Below, in pieces: positions 47,701-62,200 of a DNA stretch of 64,000 nt. Position numbers and translations under genes: made by a program. A model generated the notes under the pieces. It worked only from the letters and a program-made list of their open reading frames with translations, did no database searches and was not told the DNA's origin. Origin of the DNA: Oasisia sp. SBJ-2009. Lineage: Eukaryota; Annelida; Polychaeta; Sabellida; Siboglinidae. The stretch covers positions 52,900,309 through 52,964,308 of the forward strand of contig OZ024861.1 of assembly GCA_964017155.1 (NCBI GenBank). The letters are read 5' to 3'. Position 1 is the stretch's first letter. Every line of letters begins with the position of its first letter.

Positions 47701-49002
47701 GTCGCCAAATGCCTCGCTCGTCGTCTAATGATTTTATATTAGTGGTTCCTTATTACTCCCGCCGTTTACCCACCGGTCGGCACGGCACGGCACGGAACTT
47801 TGTTGAAACAGGTTTAAACAGAAATTCTCGTTTCCCCAACTGATCCCCAGTAGACGGATCGGACTTTGTCGTTTTCCTCGATTTTCCGAAAGTTGGCAAA
47901 ATGACGCGCACGGCCATTGGGCTTCCTTGGGAGAGTCGTAGTTACTCCCCGTGCGCGACACACGCCCGAGAAGACCGACCGGCGCGTCGAACTTTGCCGT
48001 TTTTCTCGATTCGCAGAACTGATCCCCCGTAGACGGATAGGACTTAGACGTTTTTCTCGATTTGTTTCGAAAAGTTGGCAAAACGACGCGCCCGGTCGGT
48101 CATTCGTCTACATGCACAAGTGATCTCTACCGTCGTCGAGTCCGTCTTTCCCGTCTCTCTCCCTCCGCCGGCCCGGGCCGGGCCGCGCCGGGCCGGGCCG
48201 CGCCGATCAGTTACCGGCGCTCGGCCGGGCTTCGGAACACGACCGGCGGCAAGGCTTCGGCGCACACGCCCGGGCCGGGCTTCGGCATGCGACCGGCGGC
48301 CGGGCTTCGGAACGCGACCAGGCTTCGGCGCACACGACCGGGCCAGGTTTCGGCACGCCGCTTGCTCAACTGATCCCCCGTAGACGGATCGGACTTTGTT
48401 GTCGTTTTCCTCGATTTCTCCAACTATCACCATGTTAAGGTCGCCAAATGCCTCGTCACCTCATCTAGTTAGTGGTTCCTTATTACTCCCGCCGTTTACC
48501 CGCCGGTCGGTACGGAATTCTGTTGAAAAGAATGTAGACAGACATTTACGCTTCCCCAACTGATCCCCCGTAGACGGATGGGACTTTGTCGTTTTTCTCA
48601 GTTTTTCCGACGTATCACCCTGTTAAGGTCGCCAAATGCCTCGCTCGTCGTCTAATGATTTTATATTAGTGGTTCCTTATTACTCCCGCCGTTTACCCAC
48701 CGGTCGGCATGGCACGGCACGGAACTTTGTTGAAACAGGTTTAAACAGGTATTCTCGTTTCCCCAACTGAAACAGGTTTAAACAGAAATTCTCGTTTCCT
48801 CAACTGATCCCCCGTAGACGGATCGGACTTTGTCGTTTTCCTCGATTTTCCGAAAGTTGGCAAAATGACGCGCACGGCCATTGGGCTTCCTTGGGAGAGT
48901 CGTAGTTACTCCCCGTGCGCGACACACGCCCGAGAAGACCGACCGGCGCGTCGAACTTTGCCGTTTTTCTCGATTCGCAGAACTGATCCCCCGTAGACGG
49001 AT
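44796..49002 (+). repeat. 4.2-kb segment, tandem duplication copy 2
   Basis: Second copy of 40528-44734. Private changes include ATTATGTTG near 45393, CACCTTGTTAAGG near 45491, GCACGACC near 45892, TAGTAAGTGG near 47541 and CACCATGTTAAGG near 48431. After 49002 it enters a C module, where copy 1 enters a second B. A further related stretch (43.4-44.7 kb) recurs at 49.58-50.75 kb, offset 6163 bp. Confidence 0.88.
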
Positions 49003-52000
49003 AGGACTTAGTCGTTTTTCTCGATTTGTTTCCAAAAGTTGGCAAAAGGACGCGCCCGGTCGGTCATTCGTCTACATGCACAAGTGATCTCTACCGTCGT
49101 CGAGTCCGTCTTTCCCGTCTCTCTCCCTCCGCCGGCCCGGGCCGGGCCGCGCCGGGCCGGGCCGGGCCGCGCCGATCAGTTACCGGCGCTCGGCCGGGCT
49201 TCGGAACGCGACCGGCGGCAAGGCTTCGGCGCACACGCCCGGGCCGGGCTTCGGCATGCGACCGGCGGCCGGGCTTCGGAACGCGACCAGGCTTCGGCCC
49301 ACACGACCGGGCCAGGTTTCGGCACGCCGCTTGCTCAACTGATCCCCCGTAGACGGATCGGACTTTGTTGTCGTTTTCCTCGATTTCTCCAACTATCACC
49401 CTGTTAAGGTCGCCAAATGCCTCGTCACCTCACCTAGCTAGTGGTTCCTTATTACTCCCGCCGTTTACCCACCGGTCGGCACGGAATTCTGTTGAAAAGA
49501 ATGTAGACAGACATTTACGCTTCCCCAACTGATCCCCGTAGACGGATGGGACTTTGTCGTTTTTCTCAGTTTTTCCGACGTATCACCCTGTTAAGGTCGC
49601 CAAATGCCTCGCTCGTCGTCTAATGATTTTATATTAGTGGTTCCTTATTACTCCCGCCGTTTACCCACCGGTCGGCACGGCACGGCACGGAACTTTGTTG
49701 AAACAGGTTTAAACAGAAATTCTCGTTTCCCCAACTGATCCCCAGTAGACGGATCGGACTTTGTCGTTTTCCTCGATTTTCCGAAAGTTGGCAAAATGAC
49801 GCGCACGGCCATTGGGCTTCCTTGGGAGAGTCGTAGTTACTCCCCGTGCGCGACACACGCCCGAGAAGACCGACCGGCGCGTCGAACTTTGCCGTTTTTC
49901 TCGATTCGCAGAACTGATCCCCCGTAGACGGATAGGACTTAGACGTTTTTCTCGATTTGTTTCGAAAAGTTGGCAAAACGACGCGCCCGGTCGGTCATTC
50001 GTCTACATGCACAAGTGATCTCTACCGTCGTCGAGTCCGTCTTTCCCGTCTCTCTCCCTCCGCCGGCCCGGGCCGGGCCGCGCCGGGCCGGGCCGCGCCG
50101 ATCAGTTACCGGCGCTCGGCCGGGCTTCGGAACGCGACCGGCGGCAAGGCTTCGGCGCACACGCCCGGGCCGGGCTTCGGCATGCGACCGGCGGCCGGGC
50201 TTCGGAACGCGACCAGGCTTCGGCGCACACGACCGGGCCAGGTTTCGGCACGCCGCTTGCTCAACTGATCCCCCGTAGACGGATCGGACTTTGTTGTCGT
50301 TTTCCTCGATTTCTCCAACTATCACCCTGTTAAGGTCGCCAAATGCCTCGTCACCTCATCTAGTTAGTGGTTCCTTATTACTCCCGCCGTTTACCCGCCG
50401 GTCGGTACGGAATTCTGTTGAAAAGAATGTAGACAGACATTTACGCTTCCCCAACTGATCCCCCGTAGACGGATGGGACTTTGTCGTTTTTCTCAGTTTT
50501 TCCGACGTATCACCCTGTTAAGGTCGCAAAATGCCTCGCTCGTCGTCTAATGATTTTATATTAGTGGTTCCTTATTACTCCCGCCGTTTACCCACCGGTC
50601 GACACGGCCCGGCACGGAACTTTGTTGAAACAGGTTTAAACAGGTATTCTCGTTTCCCCAACTGAAACAGGTTTAAACAGAAATTCTCGTTTCCCCAACT
50701 GATCCCCCGTAGACGGATCGGACTTTGTCGTTTTCCTCGATTTTCCGAAAGTTGGCAAAATGACGCGCACGGCCATTGCGTTTCCTCGAGAGGGTCGTAG
50801 TTACTCCTCGTGAGCGACACACGCCCGAGAAGACCGACCGGCGCGTCGAACTTTGCCGTTTTTCTCGATTCGCAGAACTGATCCCCCGTAGACGGATAGG
50901 ACTTAGACGTTTTTCTCGATTTGTTTCCAAAAGTTGGCAAAACGACGCGCCCGGTCGGTCATTCGTCTATATGCACAAGTGATCTCTACCGCCGTCGAGT
51001 CCGTCTTTCCCGTCTCTCTCCCTCCGCCGGCCAGGGCCGGGCCGCGCCGGGCCGGGCCGCGCCGATCAGTTACCGGCGCTCGGCCGGGCTTCGGAACGCG
51101 ACCGGAGGCAAGGCTTCGGCGCACACGACCGGGCCGGGCTTCGGCATGCGACCGGCGGCCGGGCTTCGGAACGCGACCAGGCTTCGGCGCACACGACTGG
51201 GCCAGGTTTCGGCACGCCGCTTGCTCAACTGATCCCCCGTAGACTGATTCGGACTTTGTCGTCGTTTTCATCGATTTCTCCAACTATCACCCTGTTAAGG
51301 TCGCCAAATGCCTCGTCACCTCATCTAGCTAGTGTTTCCTTATTACTCCCGCCATTTACCCACCGGTCGGCACGGAATTCTGTTGAAAAGAATGTAGACA
51401 GACATTTACGCTTCCCCAACTGATCCCCCGTAGACGGATCGGACTTTGGCGTCGTTTTCCTCTATTTCTCCAACTATCACCCTGTTAAGGTCGCCAAATG
51501 CCTCGTCACCTCATCTAGTTAGTGGTTCCTTATTACTCCCGCCGTTTACCCGCCGGTCGGTACGGAATTCTGTTGAAAAGAATGTAGACAGACATTTACG
51601 CTTCCCCAACTGATCCCCCGTAGACGGATGGGACTTTGTCGTTTTTCTCAGTTTTTCCGACGTATCACCCTGTTAAGGTCGCCAAATGCCTCGCTCGTCG
51701 TCTAATGATTTTATATTAGTGGTTCCTTATTACTCCCGCCGTTTACCCACCGGTCGGCACGGCACGGCACGGAACTTTGTTGAAACAGGTTTAAACAGAA
51801 ATTATCGTTTCCCCAACTGATCCCCGTAGACGGATCGGACTTTGTCGTTTTCCTCGATTTTCCGAAAGTTGGCAAAATGACGCGCACGGCCATTGGGCTT
51901 CCTCGGGAGAGTCGTAGTTACTCCCCGTGCGCGACACACGCCCGAGAAGACCGACCGGCGCGTCGAACTTTGCCGTTTTTCTCGACTCGCAGAACTGATC

Positions 52001-55000
52001 CCCGCAAACGGATATGATTTAGTCGTTTTCCTCGAGTTTCCGAAAGTTGGCCATATGACGCGCACGGCCATTGCGTTTCCTCGAGAGGGTCGTAGTTACT
52101 CCCCGTGCGCGACACACGCCCGAGAAGACCGACCGGCGCGTCGAACTTTGCCGTTTTTCTCGATTCGCAGAACTGATCCCCCGTAGACGGATAGGACTTA
52201 ATCGTTTTTCTCGATTTGTTTCCAAAAGTTGGCAAAACGACGCGCCCGGTCGGTCATTCGTCTACACGCACAAGTGATCTCTACCGTCGTCGAGTCCGTC
52301 TTTCCCGTCTCTCTCCCTCCGCCGGCCCGGGCCGGGCCGCGCCGGGCCGGGCCGCGCCGATCAGTTTCCGGCGCTCGGCCGGGCTTCGGAACGCGACCGG
52401 CGGCAAGGCTTCGGCGCACACGACCGGGCCGGGCTTCGGCATGCGACCGGCGGCCGGGCTTCGGAACGCGACCAGGCTTCGGCGCACACGACCGGGCCAG
52501 GTTTCGGCACGCCGCTTGCTCAACTGATCCCCCGTAGACGGATCGGACTTTGTCGTCGTTTTCATCGATTTCTCCAACTATCACCCTGTTAAGGTCGCCA
52601 AATGCCTCGTCACCTAATCTAGCTAGTGTTTCCTTACTACTCCCGCCATTTACCCACCGGTCGGCACGGAATTCTGTTGAAAAGAATGTAGACAGACATT
52701 TACGCTTCCCCAACTGATCCCCCGTAGACGGATCGGACTTTGGCGTCGTTTTCCTCGATTTCTCCAACTATCACCCTGTTAAGGTCGCCAAATGCCTCGT
52801 CACCTCATCTAGTTAGTGGTTCCTTATTACTCCCGCCGTTTACCCGCCGGTCGGTACGGAATTCTGTTGAAAAGAATGTAGACAGACATTTACGCTTCCC
52901 CAACTGATCCCCCGTAGACGGATGGGACTTTGTCGTTTTTCTCAGTTTTTACGACGTATCACCCTGTTAAGGTCGCCAAATGCCTCGCTCGTCGTCTAAT
53001 GATTTTATATTAGTGGTTCCTTATTACTCCCGCCGTTTACCCACCGGTCGGCACGGCACGGCACGGAACTTTGTTGAAACAGGTTTAAACCGAAATTCTC
53101 GTTTCCCCAACTGATCCCCCGTAGATGGATCGGACTTTGTCGTTTTCCTCGATTTTCCGAAAGTTGGCAAAATGACGCGCACGGCCATTGGGCTTCCTCG
53201 GGAGAGTCGTAGTTACTCCCCGTACGCGACACACGCCCGAGAAGACCGACCGGCGCGTCGAACTTTGCCGTTTTTCTCGATTCGCAGAACTGATCCCCCG
53301 TAGACGGATAGGACTTAGTCGTTTTTCTCGATTTGTTTCCAAAAGTTGGCAAAACGACGCGCCCGGTCGGTCATTCGTCTACATGCACAAGTGATCTCTA
53401 CCGTCGTCGAGTCCGTCTTTCCCGTCTCTCTCCCTCCGCCGGCCAGGGCCGGGCCGCGCCGGGCCGGGCCGCGCCGATCAGTTACCGGCGCTCGGCCGGG
53501 CTTCGGAACGCGACCGGAGGCAAGGCTTCGGCGCACACGACCGGGCCGGGCTTCGGCATGCGACCGGCGGCCGGGCTTCGGAACGCGACCAGGCTTCGGT
53601 GCACACGACTGGGCCAGGTTTCGGCACGCCGCTTGCTCAACTGATCCCCAGTAGACGGATTCGGACTTTGGCGTCGTTTTCCTCGATTTCTCCAACTATC
53701 ACCCTGTTAAGGTCGCCAAATGCCTCGTCACCTCATCTAGCTAGTGTTTCCTTATTACTCCCGCCATTTACTCACCGGTCGGCACGGAATTCTGTTGAAA
53801 AGAATGTAGACAGATATTTACGCTTCCCCAACTGATCCCCCGTAGACGGATCGGACTTTGGCGTCGTTTTCCTCGATTTCTCCAACTATCACCGTGTTAA
53901 GGTCGCCAAATGCCTCGTCACCTCATCTAGTTAGTGGTTCCTTATTACTCCCTCCGTTTACCCACCGGTCGGCACGGAATTCTGTTGAAAAGAATGTAGA
54001 CAGACATTTACGCTTCCCCAACTGATCCCCGTAGACGGATGGGACTTTGTCGTTTTTCTCAGTTTTTCCGACGTATCACCCTGTTAAGGTCGCCAAATGC
54101 CTCGCTCGTCGTCCAATGATTTTATATTAGTGGTTCCTTATTACTCCCGCCGTTTACCCACCGGTCGGCACGGCACGGCACGGAACTTTGTTGAAACAGG
54201 TTTAAACAGAAATTCTCGTTTCCCCAACTGATCCCCCGTAGACGGATCGGACTTTGTCGTTTTCCTCGATTTTCCGAAAGTTGGCAAAATGACGCGCACG
54301 GCCGTTGCGTTTACTCGAGAGGGTCGTAGTTACTCCTCGTGCGCGACACACGCCCGAGAAGACCGACCGGCGCGTCGAACTTTGCCGTTTTTCTCGATTC
54401 GCAGAACTGATCCCCCGCAGACGGATATGACTTAGTCGTTTTCCTCGATTTTCCGAAAGTTGGCCAAATGACGCGCACGGCCATTGCGTTTCCTCGAGAG
54501 GGTCGTAGTTACTCCTCGTGCGCGACACACGCCCAAGAAGACCGACCGGCGCGTCGAACTTTGCCGTTTTTCTCGATTCGCAGAACTGATCCCCCGTAGA
54601 CGGATAGGACTTAGTCGTTTTTCTCGATTTGTTTCAAAAAGTTGGCCAAGTGACGCGCACGGCCATTGCGTTTCCTCGAGAGAGTCGTAGTTACTCCCCG
54701 TGCGCGACACACGCCAGAGAAGACCGACCGGCGCGTCGAACTTTGCCGTTTTTCTCGATTCGCAGAACTGATCCCCCGTAGACGGATAGGACTTAGTCGT
54801 TTTTCTCGATTTGTTTCCAAAAGTTGGCAAAACGACGCGCCCGGTCGGTCATTCGTCTACATGCACAAGTGATCTCTACCGTCGTCGAGTCCGTCTTTCC
54901 CGTCTCTCTCCCTCCGCCGGCCAGGGCCGGGCCGCGCCGGGCCGGGCCGCGCCGATCAGTTACCGGCGCTCGGCCGGGCTTCGGAATGCGACCGGAGGCA

Positions 55001-57224
55001 AGGCTTCGGCGCACACGACCGGGCCGGGCTTCGGCATGCGACCGGCGGCCGGGCTTCGGAACGCGACCAGGCTTCGGCGCACACGACTGGGCCAGGTTTC
55101 GGCACGCCGCTTGCTCAACTGATCCCCCGTAGACTGATTCGGACTTTGTCGTCGTTTTCATCGATTTCTCCAACTATCACCCTGTTAAGGTCGCCAAATG
55201 CCTCGTCACCTCATCTAGCTAGTGTTTCCTTATTACTCCCGCCATTTACCCACCGGTCGGCACGGAATTCTGTTGAAAAGAATGTAGACAGACATTTACG
55301 CTTCCCCAACTGATCCCCCGTAGACGGATCGGACTTTGGCGTCGTTTTCCTCTATTTCTCCAACTATCACCCTGTTAAGGTCGCCAAATGCCTCGTCACC
55401 TCATCTAGTTAGTGGTTCCTTATTACTCCCGCCGTTTACCCGCCGGTCGGTACGGAATTCTGTTGAAAAGAATGTAGACAGACATTTACGCTTCCCCAAC
55501 TGATCCCCCGTAGACGGATGGGACTTTGTCGTTTTTCTCAGTTTTTCCGACGTATCACCCTGTTAAGGTCGCCAAATGCCTCGCTCGTCGTCTAATGATT
55601 TTATATTAGTGGTTCCTTATTACTCCCGCCGTTTACCCACCGGTCGGCACGGCACGGCACGGAACTTTGTTGAAACAGGTTTAAACAGAAATTATCGTTT
55701 CCCCAACTGATCCCCGTAGACGGATCGGACTTTGTCGTTTTCCTCGATTTTCCGAAAGTTGGCAAAATGACGCGCACGGCCATTGGGCTTCCTCGGGAGA
55801 GTCGTAGTTACTCCCCGTGCGCGACACACGCCCGAGAAGACCGACCGGCGCGTCGAACTTTGCCGTTTTTCTCGATTCGCAGAACTGATCCCCCGCAGAC
55901 GGATATGACAGTCGTTTTCCTCGATTTTCCGAAAGTTGGCCAAATGACGCGCACGGCCATTGCGTTTCCTCGAGAGGGTCGTAGTTACTCCTCGTGCGCG
56001 ACACACGCCCGAGAAGACCGACCGGCGCGTCGAACTTTGCCGTTTTTCTCGATTCGCAGAACTGATCCCCCGTAGAAGGATAGGACTTAGTCGTTTTTCT
56101 CGATTTGTTTCCAAAAGTTGGCAAAACGACGCGCCCGGTCGGTCATTCGTCTACATGCACAAGTGATCTCTACCGTCGTCGAGTCCGTCTTTCCCGTCTC
56201 TCTCCCTCCGCCGGCCCGGGCCGGGCCGCGCCGCGCCGGGCCGGGCCGCGCCGATCAGTTACCGGCGCTCTGCCGGACTTCGGAACGCGACCGGAGGCAA
56301 GGCTTCGGCGTACACGACCGGGCCGGGCTTCGGCATGCGACCGGCGGCCGGGCTTCGGAACGCGACCAGGCTTCGGCGCACACGACCGGGCCAGGTTTCG
56401 GCACGCCGCTTGCTCAACTGATCCCCCGTAGACGGATTCGGACTTTGTCGTCGTTTTCATCGATTTCTCCAACTATCACCCTGTTAAGGTCGCCAAATGC
56501 CTCGTCTCCTCATCTAGCTAGTGTTTCCTTATTACTCCCGCCATTTACCCACCGGTCGGCACGGAATTCTGTTGAAAAGAATGTAGACAGACATTTGCGC
56601 TTCCCCAACTGATCCCCCGTAGACGGATCGGACTTTGGCGTCGTTTTCCTCGATTTCTCCAACTATCACCCTGTTAAGGTCGCCAAATGCCTCGTCACCT
56701 CATCTAGTTAGTGTTTCCTTATTACTCCCGCCGTTTACCCGCCGGTCGGTACGGAATTCTGTTGAAAAGAATGTAGACAGACATTTACGCTTCCCCAACT
56801 GATCCCCCGTAGACGGATCGGACTTTGGCGTCGTTTTCCTCGATTTCTCCAACTATCACCCTGTTAAGGTCGCCAAATGCCTCGTCACCTCATCTAGTTA
56901 GTGTTTCCTTATTACTCCCGCCGTTTACCCGCCGGTCGGGACGGAATTCTGTTGAAAAGAATGTAGACAGACATTTACGCTTCCCCAACTGATCCCCCGT
57001 AGACGGATCGGACTTTGTCGTTTTCCTCGATTTTCCGAAAGTTGGCACAATGACGCGCACGGCCATTGTGCTTCCTTGGGAGAGTCGTAGTTACTCCCCG
57101 TGCGCGACACACGCCCGAGAAGACCGACCGGCGCGTCGAACTTTGCCGTTTTTCTCGATTCGCAGAACTGATCCACCGCAGACGGATATGACTTAGTCGT
57201 TTTCCTCGATTTTCCGAAAGTTGG

Positions 57225-57397
57225 CCATATGACGCGCACGGCCATTGTTTCCTCGAGAGGGTCGTAGTTACTCCCCTTGCGCGACACACGCCCGAGAAGA
57301 CCGACCAGCGCGTCGAACTTTGCCGTTTTTCTCGATTCGCAGAACTGATCCCCCGTAGACGGATAGGACTTTGTCGTTTTTCTCAGTTTTTCCGACG
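57225..57397 (+). repeat. Chimeric B module joined directly to A-beta
   Basis: The B start (CCATATGACGCG) runs into its linker and at GTAGACGGATAGGACTTTG switches to the A-type tail TTTTTCTCAGTTTTTCCGACG, followed by A-beta at 57398. The expected C and A modules are missing. A 2-bp deletion (CCATTGTTTCC) lies near 57247. This is the only break in the A-B-C order. Confidence 0.9.
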
Positions 57398-58136
57398 TAT
57401 CACCCTGTTAAGGTCGCCAAATGCCTCGCTCGTCGTCTAATGATTTTATATTAGTGGTTCCTTATTACTCCCGCCGTTTACCCACCGGTCGGCACGGCAC
57501 GGCACGGAACTTTGTTGAAACAGGTTTAAACAGAAATTATCGTTTCCCCAACTGATCCCCGTAGACGGATCGGACTTTGTCGTTTTCCTCGATTTTCCGA
57601 AAGTTGGCAAAATGACGCGCACGGCCATTGGGCTTCCTCGGGAGAGTCGTAGTTACTCCCCGTGCGCGACACACGCCCGAGAAGACCGACCGGCGCGTCG
57701 AACTTTGCCGTTTTTCTCGATTCGCAGAACTGATCCCCCGTAGAAGGATAGGACTTAGTCGTTTTTCTCGATTTGTTTCCAAAAGTTGGCAAAACGACGC
57801 GCCCGGTCGGTCATTCGTCTACATGCACAAGTGATCTCTACCGTCGTCGAGTCCGTCTTTCCCGTCTCTCTCCCTCCGCCGGCCCGGGCCGGGCCGCGCC
57901 GGGCCGGGCCGCGCCGATCAGTTACCGGCGCTCTGCCGGACTTCGGAACGCGACCGGAGGCAAGGCTTCGGCGCACACGACCGGGCCGGGCTTCGGCATG
58001 CGACCGGCGGCCGGGCTTCGGAACGCGACCAGGCTTCGGCGCACACGACCGGGCCAGGTTTCGGCACGCCGCTTGCTCAACTGATCCCCCGTAGACGGAT
58101 TCGGACTTTGTCGTCGTTTTCATCGATTTCTCCAAC

Positions 58137-59226
58137 TATCACCCTGTTAAGGTCGCCAAATGCCTCGTCTCCTCATCTAGCTAGTGTTTCCTTATTACTC
58201 CCGCCATTTACCCACCGGTCGGCACGGAATTCTGTTGAATAGAATGTAGACAGACATTTACGCTTCCCCAACTGATCCCCCGTAGACGGATCGGACTTTG
58301 GCGTCGTTTTCCTCGATTTCTCCAACTATCACCCTGTTAAGGTCGCCAAATGCCTCGTCACCTCATCTAGTTAGTGTTTCCTTATTACTCCCGCCGTTTA
58401 CCCGCCGGTCGGTACGGAATTCTGTTGAAAAGAATGTAGACAGACATTTACGCTTCCCCAACTGATCCCCCGTAGACGGATCGGACTTTGTCGTTTTCCT
58501 CGATTTTCCGAAAGTTGGCACAATGACGCGCACGGCCATTGTGCTTCCTTGGGAGAGTCGTAGTTACTCCCCGTGCGCGACACACGCCCGAGAAGACCGA
58601 CCGGCGCGTCGAACTTTGCCGTTTTTCTCGATTCGCAGAACTGATCCACCGCAGACGGATATGACTTAGTCGTTTTCCTCGATTTTCCGAAAGTTGGCCA
58701 TATGACGCGCACGGCCATTGTGTTTCCTCGAGAGGGTCGTAGTTACTCCCCTTGCGCGACACACGCCCGAGAAGACCGACCAGCGCGTCGAACTTTGCCG
58801 TTTTTCTCGATTCGCAGAACTGATCCCCCGTAGACGGATAGGACTTAGTCGTTTTTCTCGATTTGTTTCCAAAAGTTGGCAAAACGACGCGCCCGGTCGG
58901 TCATTCGTCTACATGCACAAGTAATCTCTACCGTCGTCGAGTCCGTCTTTCCCGTCTCTCTCCCTCCGCCGGCCAGGGCCGGGCCGCGCCGGGCCGGGCC
59001 GCGCCGATCAGTTACCGGCGCTCGGCCGGGCTTCGGAACGCGACCGGAGGCAAGGCTTCGGCGCACACGACCGGGCCGGGCTTCGGCATGCGACCGGCGT
59101 CCGGGCTTCGGAACGCGACCAGGCTTCGGCGCACACGACTGGGCCAGGTTTCGGCACGCCGCTTGCTCAACTGATCCCCAGTAGACGGATTCGGACTTTG
59201 GCGTCGTTTTCCTCGATTTCTCCAAC
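58137..59226 (+). repeat. Isolated canonical 1090-bp unit in the outer block
   Basis: Exactly 1090 bp in the order A, A', B, B', C, with the block-1 hallmarks CACAATGACGCGC, TTGTGCTTCCTTGG and CCCTTGCGCG. It lies about 18 kb beyond the last unit of block 2, among edge-type cassettes. Pieces of another such unit are at about 56664-57350. It suggests either the ancestral position of the 1090-bp form or long-range exchange. Confidence 0.9.
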
Positions 59227-62200
59227 TATCACCCTGTTAAGGTCGCCAAATGCCTCGTCACCTCATCTAGCTAGTGTTTCCTTATTACTCCCGCCATTTA
59301 CCCACCGGTCGGCACGGAATTCTGTTGAAAAGAATGTAGACAGATATTTACGCTTCCCCAACTGATCCCCCGTAGACGGATCGGACTTTGGCGTCGTTTT
59401 CCTCGATTTCTCCAACTATCACCTTGTTAAGGTCGCCAAATGCCTCGTCGCCTCATCTAGTTAGTGGTTCCTTATTACTCCCGCCGTTTACCCACCGGTC
59501 GGCACGGAATTCTGTTGAAAAGAATGTAGACAGACATTTACGCTTCCCCAACTGATCCCCGTAGACGGATGGGACTTTGTCGTTTTTCTCAGTTTTTCCG
59601 ACGTATCACCTTGTTAAGGTCGCCAAATGCCTCGCTCGTCGTCCAATGATTTTATATTAGTGGTTCCTTGTTACTCCCGCCGTTTACCCACCGGTCGGCA
59701 CGGCACGGCACGGAACTTTGTTGAAACAGGTTTAAACATAAATTCTCGTTTCCCCAACTGATCCCCCGTAGACGGATCGGACTTTGTCTTTTTTCTCGAT
59801 TTTCCGAAAGTTGGCAAAATGACGCGCACGGCCGTTGCGTTTCCTCGAGAGGGTCGTAGTTACTCCTCGTGCGCGACACACGCCCGAGAAGACCGACCGG
59901 CGCGTCGAACTTTGCCGTTTTTCTCGATTCGCAGAACTGATCCCCCGCAGACGGATATGACTTAGTCGTTTTGCCCGATTTTCCGAAAGTTGGCCAAATG
60001 ACGCGCACGGCCATTGCGTTTCCTCGAGAGGGTCGTAGTTACTCCTCGTGCGCGACACACGCCCAAGAAGACCGACCGGCGCGTCGAACTTTGCCGTTTT
60101 TCTCGATTCGCAGAACTGATCCCCCGTAGACGGATAGGACTTAGTCGTTTTTCTCGATTTGTTTCAAAAAGTTGGCCAAATGACTCGCACGGCCATTGCG
60201 TTTCCTCGAGAGAGTCGTAGTTACTCCCCGTGCGCGACACACGCCAAAGAAGACCGACCGGCGCGTCGAACTTTGCCGTTTTTCTCGATTCGCAGAACTG
60301 ATCCCCCGTAGACGGATAGGACTTAGTCGTTTTTCTCGATTTGTTTCCAAAAGTTGGCAAAACGACGCGCCCGGTCGGTCATTCGTCTACATGCACAAGT
60401 GATCTCTACCGTCGTCGAGTCCGTCTTTCCCGTCTCTCTCCCTCCGCCGGCCAGGGCCGGGCCGCGCCGGGCCGGGCCGCGCCGATCAGTTACCGGCGCT
60501 CGGCCGGGCTTCGGAACGCGACCGGAGGCAAGACTTCGGCGCACACGACCGGGCCGGGCTTCGGCATGCGACCGGCGGCCGGGCTTCGGAACGCGACAAG
60601 GCTTCGGCGCACACGACTGGGCCAGGTTTCGGCACGCCGCTTGCTCAACTGATCCCCCGTAGACTGATTCGGACTTTGGCGTCGTTTTCCTCGATTTCTC
60701 CAACTATCACCCTGTTAAGGTCGCCAAATGCCTCGTCACCTCATCTAGTTAGCGGTTCCTTATTACTCCCGCCGTTTACCCGCCGGTCGGTACGGAATTC
60801 TGTTGAAAAGAATGTAGACAGACATTTACGCTTCCCCAACTGATCCCCCGTAGACGGATGGGACTTTGTCGTTTTTCTCAGTTTTTCCGACGTATCACCC
60901 TGTTAAGGTCGCCAAATGCCTCGCTCGTCGTCTAATGATTTTTTATTAGTGGTTCCTTATTACTCCCGCCGTTTACCCACCGGTCGGCACGGCACGGCAC
61001 GGCACGGAACTTTGTTGAAACAGGTTTAAACAGAAATTCTCGTTTCCCCAACTGATCCCCCGTAGACGGATCGGACTTTGTCGTTTTCCTCGATTTTCCG
61101 AAAGTTGGCAAAATGACGCGCACGGCCATTGGGCTTCCTTGGGAGAGTCGTAGTTACTCCCCGTGCGCGACACACGCCCGAGAAGACCGACCGGCGCGTC
61201 GAACTTTGCCGTTTTTCTCGATTCGCAGAACTGATCCCCCGTAGACGGATAGGACTTAGTCGTTTTTCTCGATTTGTTTCCAAAAGTTGGCAAAACGACG
61301 CGCCCGGTCGGTCATTCGTCTACATGCACAAGTGATCTCTATCGTCGTCGAGTCCGTCTTTCCCGTCTCTCTCCCTCCGCCGGCCCGGGCCGGGCCGCGC
61401 CGGGCCGGGCCGGGCCGCGCCGATCAGTTACCGGCGCTCGGCCGGGCTTCGGAACGCGACCGGAGGCAAGGCTTCGGCGCACACGACCGGGCCGGGCTTC
61501 GGCATGCGACCGGCGGCCGGGCTTCGGAACGCGACCAGGCTTCGGCGCACTCGACCGGGCCAGATTTCGGCACGCCGCTTGCTCAACTGATCCCCCGTAG
61601 ACGGATTCGGACTTTGTCGTCGTTTTCATCGATTTCTCCAACTATCACACTGTTAAGGTCGCCAAATGCCTCGACTCCTCATCTAGCTAGTGTTTCCTTA
61701 TTACTCCCGCCATTTACCCACCGGTCGGCACGGAATTCTGTTGAAAAGAATGTAGACAGACATTTACGCTTCCCCAACTGATCCCCCGTAGACGGATCGG
61801 ACTTTGGCGTCGTTTTCCTCGATTTCTCCAACTATCACCCTGTTAAGGTCGCCAAATGCCTCGTCACCTCATCTAGTTAGTGGTTCCTTATTACTCCCGC
61901 CGTTTACCCGCCGGTCGGTACGGAATTCTGTTGAAAAGAATGTAGACAGACATTTACGCTTCCCCAACTGATCCCCCGTAGACGGATGGGACTTTGTCGT
62001 TTTTCTCAGTTTTTCCGACGTATCACCCTGTTAAGGTCGCCAAATGCCTCGCTCGTCGTCTAATGATTTTATATTAGTGGTTCCTTATTAATCCCGCCGT
62101 TTACCCACCGGTCGGCACGGCACGGCACAGAACTTTGTTGAAACACGTTTAAACAGAAATTCTCGTTTCCCCAACTGATCCCCCGTAGACGGATCGGACT

